From NCBI RefSeq assembly GCF_000321225.1, contig NW_004450303.1, forward strand, positions 549,171 to 613,170: a stretch of 64,000 nucleotides of DNA. The letters are read 5' to 3'. Below, in pieces: positions 1-11,075 of this stretch. The number at the start of each line of letters is the position of its first letter. The first letter of the stretch is position 1. Source of the DNA: Odobenus rosmarus divergens. Taxonomy: Eukaryota > Chordata > Mammalia > Carnivora > Odobenidae. Position numbers and translations under genes: made by a program. The notes under the pieces were generated by a model. That model was not told where the DNA came from. It saw only the letters and a list, made by a program, of their open reading frames with translations, and made no database searches.

Positions 1-1363
1 TACTCTAAACTATGGGTAAGACACTTCCATATCCAAAAGACTTCACAACATTCAAAGGGCTGATGAGGTGATTTCCAAGGTACAATAGTTGTTCCATTAT
101 GAATCTTTAAAAAGTTGGTCAATTATAAAGTATCTGCATACCCAACAGGCAACAAACTATGTAGATATAATCATCAAATGAGATAATAGAATCTTGTGAT
201 AAAATGTATTTAATTTTCTTATGTAGCACTACAGCAAATAGTAAGGTAGGAATGAGATTTCTATTGTTTACCTCATCACCATCACTTATAAATAGGATAG
301 AGTATTTCTTCCTTGACAAAGGTGTTTTTAAATTAAATTAGATAATGCAAGAGAACATCTAGCAAAGGATTTATACATTGTAAGCCTCCAACAAATGCCT
401 GTTAACTCACCATTTCCTCCAACCCCAACTTATGTTTATCAAGACTTTAAAATAAAATTTTAGGTTTTACAGATGTCTGACTATTGCATATCTGAAATAG
501 TAAACTATCTCTAATTATAATCAAATATAAAATTAACTAAGAATGATTTAACAAGCCAGGGAATATGATACCTTGAGATTATATCACACCACACAGGCTA
601 GTTTTACTGCCACACTATATATGTAGGATATCATTTGAAAGTTATCCATTCCACTAAACTGTGAAAATTTGCTGTTCATTATCTATAATGGAACTCATTG
701 ATTGAACAAGAGTTTTATATCTATTATGTGTTGCAATTTTTTAAAAAATAATATTTCTGCATCAATCAATTTAATGTGGAAAGTGTGTAAAAATAGCTGC
801 TTGGTAATATTATTTTCAAGTCTTAACAAAAAACACATTAAACAAGAATAGAAATTTTTATTCAAAAGTTGAATTTTTAATTAATTAACTAAAAAACTTT
901 TAATTACTTTCTGTTGTTTATGAGGAATCAAAAACATTTTTTTGGCTGGTATTTGTACTACTTGAGTGAGAAAAGGATATTAAATGATAACCATTTTCAA
1001 ACCATTTTCAGAATTTTAGAAACCAATAGGTAAAAAACAAAACGAAACACTGTTGAGAGGCAACGACTGGGCATAGCAAAGAATAAGTTATAATTACAGA
1101 TGTTAGACTAAGGAAAAGCCGTGCATTCACCTGGGAAACTAAAATAGACAAACTTAATATATGCAACAAACTGTATACCTATGATACTAATGTATAATAA
1201 AATTATTAGACTCAAAAGAAGAACCTGATGTGTATTACAAGAAAGGAGTATTGCTTATTTACTTTTGAAGGTTTTTTATTTTTAATAATTGTTTTAATGA
1301 TTTTATGCTATAAAAGTGCTTTTGAGGATATCCATGTTTTTTCTTTAATTAAGAAGTAATTAA
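1..1363. other. AT-rich sequence, nothing recognised
   Basis: No repeat family, RNA gene or credible coding exon could be recognised. The only ORFs are short and of low-complexity composition. Very old degraded repeats cannot be excluded by eye. Confidence 0.5.
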
Positions 1364-3415
1364 ATCAGCAAACTAGGATAAAAACGAACTTCTTGAAATT
1401 GATAAAGGAAATCTACAAAATACCTACAGTGAACATTATATTTAATATGAGAAACCAGAAGATTTTCCATTAAGATCAGGAAGAAGGCAAGGATGCTCCC
1501 TGCAGCAGTGCTATTCAACCTCATACTAAAAGTTCTAGCTAATGCAATAAGAAAAGAAAAGGAAATAAAAGGTGTAAAAATTGGATGGAAAGAAAAAAAA
1601 CTGTCATTGTTGGTGGACAAGATCATCTATGTAGAAATCTTTTTTTTAAAGATTTTATTTATTTATTTGACAGAGAGAGACAGTGAGAGAGGGAACACAA
1701 GCAGGGGGAGTGGGAGAGGGAAAAGCAGGCTTCCTGTGGAGCAGGGAGCCCGATGTAGGGCTTGATCCCAGGACCCTGGGATCATGACCTGAGCCAAAGG
1801 CAGACGCTTAATGACTGAGCCACCCAGGTGCCCCCATCTATGTAGAAATCTTAAAGAATCATCAACAACAACAAAAACTACTGTAATTAATAAGTGATTA
1901 TAGCAAGGTTGCAGGATACATGGTTAATATTAAAAAGTCAATCATTTTCATATTTACCAGCAGTGAACAAGTGGGATTTGAAATTAATAACAAATGCAAT
2001 TTACATTACCATCTTCAAAAATGAGATGCTTAGTATAAACCTAGTAAAATATGAACATCTGTATGATGAAAACTATAAAATTCTGATAAAGGAAATCAAA
2101 GAGCTAAACAAATAGGGAGATAATCCATATTCATCAATAAGAATACTCAGTATTGTCAAGATGTCAGTTCTTCCCAGGTTTATTTATAGATTCAAGGCAA
2201 TCCCAATCAAAATCACAGCAGGTTATTTTGTGGATGTCAACACACTGATTCTAAAAACAATGTGGTGAAGCAAAAGGCCCAGAAGAACCAACCCAATATT
2301 GAAGATGAACAAAGTTAAAGGACTGATACTACCTGACTTTAAGACTTATAATAAAGCTACAGTAATCAAGACAGTTAGCATTAGTGAAAGAATAGACAAA
2401 AAGGTCAATGGAATAGCATAAAGAACCCAGAAAATAGACCCACATAGATATAGTCAAGTGATCTTTGACAAAGGAGTACATTTGATAAAATGGAGCAAAG
2501 ATAGTCTTTTCAACAAATGGTGCTGGGATAACTACAAACAAAAATACCACTACCAAAGATACCACTACAAAACCACAACACTGACACCACCAAATGCTAG
2601 TGAAGATGTGGAGCAACAGGAACACTCATTCATTACTGTTGAAATGAAAAATGGTACAGCTACTTTGGAAGATAGTTTGGTGGTTTCTTACAAAACTAAA
2701 CATACCGTTACCACATTATCCAGCAGTTGCACTCCTTGGTATTTACTCAGAGGAGTTGAAAATTAAGGGTAGCAGCTTTATTCATAATTGCCAAAAATCA
2801 AGAACAACCAATATGTCATTCAGTAGATGAATGAATGAATAAACTGTGGTATACCCAGACAATGGAGAATTATACAACACTAAAAACAATAAAAGAGCTA
2901 ATAAGCTATGAAAAGACATGAGAAACTTAAATGCATTATTACTAAAGGAAAGAAGCCAATCTGAAAAGATGACAAGACTATGTTATCCCAACCATATGAC
3001 CTTAAAGAAAAGGCAAAACTTATAGAGGCAGTAAGAAGATCATTGGTTGTCAGGGTTGGGTGGAGAGAGAGGAATGCTAAGAATAGGCAGAACACTGATG
3101 ATTTTTAGGGCAACAAAAGTAATCTGTGTGATGCTATAATGATGGATACATATCATTATACATTTGTCCAAACCCATAAAATGTAGATCAAGAGTGAATC
3201 ATGGAGAGAACTATAGACTTTGGGTGAATATGATGTGTCATCATAGGTTCATCAATTGAAATACATATACCATTCTGTTGGGGGATGTTGATAAGGGAGA
3301 GACTATGCATGTATGGGGCAATGGGTATATGGGAAATCTCTGTACCTTCTCTCAATTTTGCTATAAATCTAAAATTTCTCTAAAAGAATAAATTCTATAA
3401 AACAAAATAAAACAG
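1364..3415 (+). mobile_element. Old L1 LINE fragment (ORF2 RT to 3' UTR)
   Basis: 5'-truncated L1. It starts in the reverse-transcriptase region, where the text around 1470-1620 matches the L1 palm segment just before the catalytic FADD-type motif. It runs through the ORF2 C-terminus into a 3' UTR ending in an A-rich stretch near 3395-3415. Frames are broken throughout. A SINE is inserted at 1642-1834. Compared with the copy at 40900-42775, roughly 0.5 kb of the ORF2 C-terminal half is missing at about 2536-2575, an internal deletion. Probably an L1MA-age element; the subfamily is inferred. Confidence 0.85.
1642..1834 (-). mobile_element. CAN SINE inside old L1
   Basis: Reverse-strand carnivore SINE with a T-rich tail at the left and a tRNA-derived head at the right ('gagccacccaggtgcccc'). 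Flanked by near-perfect TSDs, 'catctatgtagaaatctt' at 1624-1641 and 1835-1852. It splits the L1 ORF2 text, so it is younger than the L1. Confidence 0.95.
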
Positions 3416-3719
3416 GATGAGTTGCTTGAAAATGGAATCAATTGTAGTTCTTAAAAATTAGAAATGTGATTATCTAAAATATTTCCACATTTGTAAACAC
3501 TAAAAATAAAATTTATTCCTGACTACTAGAGATGTTGAGTTATTTTTTCATGTTATTTGACCGTTTATAGTACCTTTGTGTGGGAAAAAATGCAATTAAA
3601 TTTGTTTAAGAAACATTCATCCTGTGTCTATTTTCTGATCCAGCAACATCCCAGAGAAAGAGATAAAGAGCTTATAAAGCACAAAAAAGCAAAAGGAAAT
3701 GCAAACTGGATAAATATTT

Positions 3720-3909
3720 ATTTCATTTATTATTTTTTTAAAGATTTTATTTATTTATTTATTTGTCAGAGAGAGAGAGAGAGGCAGGCAGAAGGAAAAC
3801 CCGGCTCCTGCTGAGCAAGGAGCTTGATGAGGGACTCAATCAAAGGACCCTGGGTCCATGACCTGAGCCGAAGGCAGACACTTAACCAACGAGCCACTCA
3901 GGTGTCCCA
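3720..3909 (-). mobile_element. CAN SINE
   Basis: Reverse-strand SINE with a T-rich tail, (GA)n and a tRNA-like head ending 'gagccactcaggtgtccc'. Flanked by the 12-bp TSD 'ggataaatattt' at 3708-3719 and 3910-3921. Confidence 0.93.
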
Positions 3910-3921
3910 GGATAAATATTT

Positions 3922-4277
3922 TTAAAAACAAATAGATTAGATTGAAAAGATAGAATTTAAGGGAGAATATATAGAATTAGACGTTAGAACTGTGAGGTGA
4001 TAAATGAAATATAAATAACTTGTCCTTAATAAATTCTACTCTTCTGCTAAAATTCTTAATGTCACCAAAGTCACTACAATGACTTTAAAATAAAGAGTTT
4101 TCTCTGGTGTAGATTGAAACCACCATATGTCTATATCAATTTTTTTTCGTAGGTAGTTGTGTTTCTTAAATATAACAACTATAAAAAATGATCTTTGTGC
4201 ACAGAATTTAATAAGACAGATGTCATTCTAAGCCAACAACAAATTATAATGAGTTATAAATTCTGTTTCTGTTAAGT
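3922..4277. other. Unannotated spacer
   Basis: AT-rich sequence between a SINE and an L1 3'-end insertion. Nothing recognised. Confidence 0.45.
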
Positions 4278-4294
4278 AGTTAACCACCCAAGAG

Positions 4295-4740
4295 GAATTC
4301 TTAATCTCAGGAAACAAACTGAGGGTTGCTGGAGTGGTGCGGGGTGGGAGGGATGGGGTGGCTGGGTGATAGACAGTGGGGAGGGTATGTGCTATGCTGA
4401 GTGCTGTGAATTGTGTGAGACTGTTGAATCACAGACCCGTACCTCTGAAACAAATAATACAATATATGTTAAAAAAAAGAAGAAGAATATAGCAGGAAGG
4501 GAAAAATGAAGGGGGCGGAAATCGGAGGGGGAGATGAACCATGAGAGACTATGGACTCTGAGAAACAAACTGAGGGTTCTATGGGGGAGGGGGTTGGGGG
4601 GATGGGTTAGCCCGGTGATGGGTATTAAAGAGGGCACATACTGCATGGAGCACTGGGTGTTATGCACAAACAATGAATCATGGAACACTACATCAAAAAC
4701 TAATGATGTAATGTATGGTGATTAAGATAACATAATAAAA

Positions 4741-4776
<36 letters not shown>

Positions 4777-4777
4777 A
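4295..4777 (+). mobile_element. Carnivore L1 3' UTR insertion with two 3'-end modules
   Basis: Two related 3'-UTR modules lie in series. The first (about 4305-4475) ends in an A-rich tract. The second (about 4490-4735) starts near 'gatgaaccatgagag' and ends in an (aaat)n tail. The whole is bounded by one perfect 17-bp TSD, 'agttaaccacccaagag', at 4278-4294 and 4778-4794, so both modules arrived as one transcript. The copy at 31902-32224 has the same junction. Confidence 0.92.
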
Positions 4778-4794
4778 AGTTAACCACCCAAGAG

Positions 4795-5676
4795 TCTGCC
4801 AGGTATTTAGAAATAGCCAATTCAAAAGTGCTGATGGTTTCTAACAGCCTCTGGAATTCTCTTTTCTAGCTGATTGTAGCTGTATTAAGGGTTCTTGCAT
4901 ATTTTCTGCTAACTGTTCTTCAAATGATAAGTGGTGCCTTTTAATTACATTGTGTATGGTAATTAATTTAAAATATCCATGCAAGTTTTTCATCTTGGAA
5001 TCCCATTTCATACAGGGCCTAGATGCCCTAGGCTTTCAATGGTTTATTCCAGCTTTCAAAATATTCTGAAAGTGTAAGATAATAAAAGTTCTTGAAAATT
5101 TTCAAACTAACTAGAAAATATAAACAGCCATTTGCAGATTGCTAAAATGGCAATGCATGTATTTGCATTTTTGAAATGAAGTATTCACTGCAAACATATA
5201 AAAATAGAACAGCAAATGAATAATACAAATTTTGAGTTATCTGAATATTTAGCTACTTTATAGCACACTTAATATAAGAAGCCATCATCACTAGTAGACT
5301 GCTTTATTCAATAGGGCATTAACTATAATTTTCTTTTCAGGCCTAGAATATTTTTCCAAAAATTTTATTTATTTACAATGTAAATTAGTTACATCATAAT
5401 TTTAACGCTAATTTACTTGTATTTTATTACATATTTTAACCTGCTGCAGTTGTGTTGAGAGAATAAGAAAGTAGCCAATATCAAATGCATTTGCAGTATC
5501 ATGGCTTTCATCAGTACAGAGTGTAATGCAAGGTAGAGGGTGGGGTCAGTTAGAGTGACCTATCTTGACTGTAACAAGTATTTTATCCCTGATATCAATG
5601 TGAAGAACTGACTCACAGTAATAATGAGAACAGATCAACTTTTATTCCATTTTATTATTCATTCTAAATTCTCTCA
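4795..5676. other. Unannotated spacer
   Basis: AT-rich, no recognisable gene or repeat. Confidence 0.45.
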
Positions 5677-5845
5677 GGATGCCTGGGTGGCTCGGTTGGT
5701 TAAGCATTTGTCTTCGGCTCAGGTCATGATCTCAGGGTCCTAGGATTGAGTCCCGCATCGGGCTCCCTGCTTAGTGGGGAGCCTGATTCTCCCTCTCCCT
5801 CTGCTTGTGCTCTCTCTGTCAAATAAATAAATCTTTAAAAAAAAA
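5677..5845 (+). mobile_element. CAN SINE
   Basis: Forward SINE from the head 'gatgcctgggtggctcgg' to the tail 'aaataaataaatcttt' plus A9. The (CT)n region is shortened. No clear TSD was found. Confidence 0.92.
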
Positions 5846-5977
5846 GTCTCTACAAATAGTGCTGCTCTTATTTTCTTCTTCCCCACTGCCCTCTTAGGTA
5901 GTGTACTGTCAGTAAAAACTGAAACAATATAAATAAATAAATAAGCAAATAAATAAAAAGAATTTACTAATTTTAAA

Positions 5978-6060
5978 ATTTTTCTATTGTTGAAGTATAA
6001 ATGACATACAACATTATATTAGTTTCAGGTGTACAGCATAATGAATTAATATTTGTACAT
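5978..6060 (-). mobile_element. Antisense L1 3'-UTR scrap
   Basis: About 80 bp resembling the antisense L1 3' UTR ('tttcaggtgtacagcata'). It abuts the TA where the Tigger element is inserted. Confidence 0.6.
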
Positions 6061-6260
6061 ACAGGCATACCTCAGAGATATTGCGAGTTCTGTTCCAGAC
6101 CACCATAATAAAGCAATATCACAGTGAAGTGAGTCAAATGAAATTTTTTCTTTCCCAAGCATGTAAAAGTTTACACTTTTATGTAGTAGTCTGTTAAGTG
6201 TTCAACAGCATGATGTCTAAAAAAATCATTGTACATACCTTAATTAAAAATATTTTATTG

Positions 6261-6360
6261 TTGACTCAGCGGAATGTGTGACTCTTGATCTCTGGGTCAT
6301 GGGCTTGATCTCCACATTGTGTCTAGAGCCTACTTAATTTTTTCTTTTTTTTTTTTTTAC
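6261..6360 (+). mobile_element. Degraded old CAN SINE in Tigger element
   Basis: The segment 'gactcttgatctctgggtc' and following text, then a T-rich tract, correspond to an old SINE variant with a 'gtctagagcctactt' 3' part. It interrupts the Tigger text. A related old variant is at 45885-45995. Confidence 0.6.
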
Positions 6361-6466
6361 TAAGAAATGCTAACCATAATCTTGAGTTTTCAACAAGTCA
6401 TAGTTTTTTCACTGGTAGAGAGTCTCGCCTTAATTGTCGATAGCTGCTGGTTGAACAGGGTGGTAG

Positions 6467-6805
6467 TTACTGAAGGTTGGGGTGGCTGTGACATTTTCGT
6501 AAAATAAGACAATGAAGTTTCAGCATTGACTGACTCTTCATTTCACAAATGGTTTCTCTGTGGTATGTGATGCTATTTGAGAGTATTTTATCCACAGTAG
6601 AACTTCTTTCAAAATTGCAGTCAATCTTCTCAAACCATGCTTTATCAACAAAGTTTATGGAATATCCTAAATCTTTCATTGTCATTTCAACAATCCACAG
6701 AACCTTCACCAAAAATAGATTCCATCCCAAGAAACCACATTTTTTTTGCTCATCCATGAGAAACAACTCCTCATCAGCTGAAATTTTATCATGAGATTGC
6801 AGCAA
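6467..6805 (-). pseudogene. Tigger transposase C-terminal remnant
   Basis: An open minus-strand frame of 112 codons inside the Tigger1-like element. Segments such as 'DEELFLMDEQKK' and 'FVDKAWFEKIDC' fit the C-terminal part of a pogo/Tigger-class transposase, a DDE nuclease that moves TA-flanked elements. Only the C-terminal fraction remains. The DNA-binding N-terminus and most of the DDE core lie in the deleted interval, so it cannot be functional. The ATG is fortuitous. Assignment rests on element context more than on the protein itself. Confidence 0.7.
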
Positions 6806-6949
6806 TTCAAATATAATAATGAAAGTCTGAAATACAGCAAGAACTTAGAAAATGTAACAGACATGAAGTGACCAAATGCTGTTGGAAAAATGGTGCTGAT
6901 AGGCTTGCTCAATACAAGGTTACCACAAACCTTCCATTTGCAGAAATAC

Positions 6950-7330
6950 CCACTTTGTTGAGAGCTTTTTTTTTTTAAATCAAAAATGGGTGTGAAATTT
7001 TGTCAAATTTCTGCATCTACTTGCTTTTTCTGCATCTACTGAGATGATCATATAATTTTTTCTTCATTTTGTTAATGTGGTATATCATATTGATTGGTTT
7101 GCAGATGTTGAACCATCCTTGCATCCCTAGGATAAATCGACTTAATTATATTGACTGATTTTTAATGTATTGTTGAATTCAGCTTGAATAATTGGAATAT
7201 TTTGTTGACAATTTTTGCATCTATGTTCATCAAGGATACTAGCTATAACTCTCTTTTCTTGTGATATCCTGGTCTGGTTTTGGTATCAGGGTTTCATAAA
7301 TTAGTTCGAAGTGTTTCCTCCAAGTTTGCA
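6950..7330 (-). mobile_element. Antisense L1 ORF2 fragment
   Basis: Typical antisense L1 RT-region text ('tgaaccatccttgcatccc' and 'tttggtatcagggtttcat'). It has no tail and no UTR, and abuts the broken end of the Tigger element. Confidence 0.8.
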
Positions 7331-7754
7331 TATATTAAAATAATCTCTGACTTCACTCTAAATCCAAAATGGGAAATGTACATGCTTTAAAAAGAATAAT
7401 TTCCCTGTAGTGAAAACATATTTTCACTGAAGATATCCATATGTCCAAGATTCCTCCTTTAAGTGGTATGGAGGAATAGTTATGCATTCTTTTCCAAAAA
7501 TAAGAACTTAAAAGTACACTTCTAGATGAAACAATTTAATAAATGCAATATTTACTGTTCTTTAAAACAAATATTTTAAATTGCTAAGATTGACATAAAA
7601 ATAGTGAACCCTTCTGATTCTGAAGAAGAGACTTGGATATAGACAATGAATCAGCTATTAACTTTTCTTTCATTGTATTATATGTCTGGCAAATCCATTC
7701 TTAATTTGAGCATTATCATGAATTTTATGCTTATATTTTCCTTGGGGTTTTATA
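7331..7754. other. Unannotated spacer
   Basis: AT-rich, nothing recognised. Confidence 0.45.
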
Positions 7755-7767
7755 TAATGGTGCAAAG

Positions 7768-8207
7768 TGAAGGGCACCTGGGTGGCTAAGGAGCTTGAGC
7801 ATCTGCCTTTGGCTCAGGTCATAATCTCAGGGTCCTGGGACTGAGCCCTGCATCGGGATCCTTGCTCAGAGGGGAGTCTGCTGCTCCCTCTCCCTCTGTC
7901 CCTCCTCCCACTTATGGGCTCTCTTTCTCTCAAATAAATAAATAAATACTATTTTTATTTATTTATTTATTTTTTATTCTTTTTTATTTTTTATTTTTAT
8001 TTATTTATTTGAGAGAGCGAGAATGAGAGAGAGAGAGAGAGAGAGCACATGAGAGGGGGGAGGGTCAGAGGGAGAAGCAGACTCCCCGCTGAGCAGGGAG
8101 CCCGATGCGGGACTCGATCCCGGGACTCCAGGATCATGACCTGAGCCGAAGGCAGTCGCTTAACGAACTGAGCCACCCAGGCGCCCAATAAATACTATTT
8201 TTAAAAA
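7768..8207 (+). mobile_element. CAN SINE split by a second SINE
   Basis: Forward SINE (body 7771-7940) whose A-rich tail has been invaded by the reverse SINE at 7958-8186. The outer TSD 'taatg(g/a)tgcaaag' is at 7755-7767 and 8208-8220, enclosing both. The nesting gives the order of insertion. Confidence 0.93.
7958..8186 (-). mobile_element. CAN SINE inserted in the tail of another SINE
   Basis: Reverse-strand SINE with a long T-rich tail and (GA)n. It carries the 'ggactccaggatcatgacc' and 'gcagtcgctt' diagnostic variants. Perfect 17-bp TSD 'aataaatactattttta' at 7941-7957 and 8187-8203. Confidence 0.95.
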
Positions 8208-8347
8208 TAATGATGCAAAGCCAAAAAAAAAGTGTCATTATTTTTTTGATCTGTTAAACAGCACAATCCTTTTTAAGTTTGCATGCTTATCTTACCCACA
8301 GGGTTCATACATGTTTGAATCCTGATTTTTTAATGTTATTTTCTTTC

Positions 8348-8877
8348 TTTTTTTTTGGAGATAAAAGATTTCATTTTATTTATTTATTTTTTATTATGTT
8401 CAGTTAGCCACTGTGTAGCACATCATTAGTTTTTGATGTAGTGTTCAATGATTCATCAGTTACACATAACACCCAGTGTTCATCACAGCATGTGCCCTCC
8501 TTAATACCTATCACCCTGTTACTACCCTCCACCTCCCTCCCCCCTGAAACCCTCGTTTTTTTTTCCCAGAGTCCAGAGTCTCTCATGGTTCATCTCCCTC
8601 TCTAATTTCTTCCCATTCAGTTTTTCCTCCCTTCCCCTATGATCCTCTGCACTATTTCTTATACTCCACATATGAGTGAAACCATATCATAATTGTCTTT
8701 CTCTGCTTGACTTACTTCACTTAGCATAATTCCCTCCAGTTTCATCTATGTCAGTGCAAATAGTGGGTATTCATCGTTTCTGATGGCTGAATAATATTCC
8801 ATTGTATATATGGACAACATCTTCTTTATCCATTTGTCTGTTGAAGGGCATCTCGGCTCATTCCACAGTTTGGCTAT
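8348..8877 (-). mobile_element. Carnivore L1 3' end (ORF2 C-terminus plus 3' UTR)
   Basis: Reverse-strand, 5'-truncated L1. The T-rich tail is at the left, followed by antisense 3' UTR ('cactgtgtagcacatcatt', 'cacccagtgttcatc') and then ORF2 C-terminal text up to 'ttccacagtttggctattg'. A likely TSD 'tgttattttct' is at 8334-8344 and 8878-8888. Confidence 0.9.
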
Positions 8878-9070
8878 TGTTATTTTCTCATTTTTTTCTC
8901 GTATTGGGTGCTAATAGATAGAGTTGCACAGTTAATCCATACACTTCATATCATTGAAAACAAAAATCAAAGACTCAGAAAGACCCAGAGTTATTTAAAT
9001 ATGAATTAATAAAGCTAAAATACATTCACATATTGGCCATGGCTATACTATTTAAAATAATATCATAGTG

Positions 9071-9246
9071 GGACACCTGGGTGGCTCAGTCAGTTAAGCA
9101 TCTGCCTTCAGCTCAGGTCATGATTGCAGGGTCCTGGGATCGAGTCCCATGTTGATCTCCTTGCTCAGCCTGCTTCTCCCTCTGCCTTGAGCTCCCCTTT
9201 TGTGCTCTCTCTCTCTCTGACAAATAAATAAAATCTTCAAAAAAAT
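9071..9246 (+). mobile_element. CAN SINE
   Basis: Forward SINE with a perfect 17-bp TSD 'aaaataatatcatagtg' at 9054-9070 and 9247-9263. It has a small deletion in the middle of the body relative to the usual copy. Confidence 0.95.
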
Positions 9247-9298
9247 AAAATAATATCATAGTGACTTGTAACTCCCATTAGATATTTGGTTTGGTCTA

Positions 9299-9475
9299 GG
9301 GGTGCCTCCATGGCACAGTCAGTTAACCTCCGGCTCTTGGTTTTAGCTCAGGTCATAATCTCAGGGTCATAAGGTCAAGCCCCGCATAGGGCTCTGTGCT
9401 GAGCATGGAGTCTGCTTTGGATTCTCTCCCCCCTCCCTCTGCCCCACCTGCTTGTGCTCTCTCTCGCAAATAAAA

Positions 9476-9511
<36 letters not shown>

Positions 9512-9524
9512 CTTTTTAAAAAAG
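9299..9524 (+). mobile_element. CAN SINE, older subfamily
   Basis: Forward SINE with the 'ggctcttggttttagctc' and 'gagtctgctttggattctc' variants typical of the older CAN SINE class shared widely in carnivores, and a long (aaat)n tail. The 19-bp TSD 'agatatttggtttggtcta' is at 9280-9298 and 9525-9543 with one mismatch. Confidence 0.93.
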
Positions 9525-9744
9525 AGATATTTGGTTTGTTCTAATATTGATAAATATTTAAAAATCAAAATGATTTAAATGTATGGTTTAGTTAAAGTTA
9601 ATGATTTTTTTAAAATGTATTTTTTTCTTTGTTTAGTACTCCAGTAAGAACTTTTTCTTCCTCTTAATAAGAAATGCCCTTACATACTGTTTTGAGTTAG
9701 ATCTTAATACGTCTACCTAAAATGACACAATGTTTAGGGGTCAG

Positions 9745-9972
9745 AAGTGCAGTTGATGTGATAGGCTTGACCAATTCTGAATTCTAATTCTACCACTCAC
9801 TTGCTGGGCAAACTGGCAAATCACTTTATCTTTCTGTGCTTTGCTTTCTTCTACTTAAAATGGGGATAATAATAGTGTAGATTCATAGGGCTGTTTTGAA
9901 TATTTAATTAGAACTTTTTAAAGGTATGCTCAGTTCCTTGTATGTATTAGAGATTCAGTAAACATTGACTCT
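9745..9972 (+). mobile_element. MIR SINE
   Basis: Ancient mammalian MIR. The core 'taccactcacttgctgggc', the 'aaaatggggataataatag' block and the end 'gagattcagtaaacattga' are recognisable in the correct order and spacing. Confidence 0.82.
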
Positions 9973-10022
9973 AATCTCCCTGTCTCTCTGTCTCTGTCAC
10001 ACTCTTACAATTGCGAGCCTAT

Positions 10023-10054
<32 letters not shown>
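10023..10054. repeat. (AC)n microsatellite
   Basis: About 16 uninterrupted AC dinucleotides; likely polymorphic. Confidence 0.97.
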
Positions 10055-10057
<3 letters not shown>

Positions 10058-10582
10058 TGCCTCTAATAAGAGCTTTGCCCTTGCTAACTCTTCCCCATGG
10101 AAACATGCCCAGCTCAATTTAGTTCTGTTTGTTTTTTCTTATCTGATAAATCACACATTTTTTTATTAAGGCAATATTGTTCATGCATGTTTATTTCAAT
10201 TTATCATTATGTTTAACCGTTTAGTTATTCAATATTTTCTTTTCATATTTCAAGCCATACAGCTGAAACCTTTTAGCTTCTTCCAGTAATGTATCTTTAA
10301 AATTGCATATGTGAAAATGTATTGGTTAAAAATGCTCTTGTATTCAAATTTAACTGAAGATATTTGTTTCTTTTCTGTTTTCCTTCTTGTAAGAAAGCCA
10401 TGCTATGTATACAACTCTAGGTTGCAATTTGAAGATGTCATTTACTCTCTTCAGACTTCCATTTATTGCTGAAGTCTGACATCGATGTTATCAATAAATT
10501 ATGCTTTTTTTCTCTCTGCGAACTTCTAGTTTCTTTATCTTTGATATTTTATAGTTGCCCTATAATGTAAAATCATACAATA
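10055..10582. other. Unannotated spacer
   Basis: AT-rich unique-looking sequence; nothing recognised. Confidence 0.45.
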
Positions 10583-11075
10583 TATTCATTTTCTATCAAT
10601 ACATAGCAAATCACCACAAATGTAGCTTAGCTTAAAACAACACAGATTTTATTATCTCACAGTTTCTGTGGGTCACAAGTCTTGGAACTGCATAACTTGA
10701 CTTTCTGTTCAAAATCTCATTAAACTGAAGTCAAGATGTTGCCCATGTTGAACAGAAAGCTCTAAAGGCTCTGGGAAAGAATTTGTTTCCAAACTCATTC
10801 AGGTTGTTGACAGAGTTCAGGTCCTTGAAGTCATAGGATTGAGGTGCTCCCATATTTTTGCCATAGGGCCTCCATCATGAAAGCCAGCAACAAAGAATCT
10901 TCTCATCAAGTTCTCACTTTTTAAACCTGTGTTAGTAGGAAAAATCCAGTCTCTACTGTAGGCTTACCTACTTAAGTTAGATTCACTCAAGATTATCCCC
11001 CTATTTTAAGGTCAACTGAATTGGAACCTTAGTTACATATGTAAAACCCTTTCTCAGCACACCTAAATTAGTGTT
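10583..11075 (-). mobile_element. MLT1-like LTR (ERVL-MaLR)
   Basis: Reverse-orientation solo LTR. The segment 'cttaaaacaacacagattt' with 'atctcacagtttctgtggg' at the left and 'ttttaaggtcaactgaatt' with 'accttagttacatatgtaa' at the right match the two ends of an MLT1-class LTR in the right order. No internal retroviral sequence is attached. Boundaries are approximate and the subfamily is not determined. Confidence 0.7.

Larger units (their letters stand above)
6062..6948 (-). mobile_element. Tigger1-like TcMar DNA transposon, internally deleted
   Basis: The left end begins 'caggcatacctcagagat' immediately after a TA, as expected for a Tigger1 terminal inverted repeat. The internal sequence matches the Tigger1 layout, with transposase encoded on the minus strand. 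Near 6812 it jumps from the transposase C-terminal region to the distal non-coding region, so most of the transposase gene is deleted. The right terminal repeat is missing or eroded where an antisense L1 begins at about 6950. An old SINE sits at 6261-6360. Confidence 0.82.

Noticed and set aside
1624..1852. Short direct repeats around SINEs considered as CRISPR-like or attachment sites
   Set aside because: Each pair flanks one retroelement with a tail and head, so they are target-site duplications; no array of spacers exists anywhere.
6549..6794. 81-codon plus-strand ORF
   Set aside because: Antisense to the Tigger transposase remnant.
7771..7850. tRNA-like sequences with A and B boxes
   Set aside because: These are heads of CAN SINEs, derived from a tRNA but not tRNA genes.
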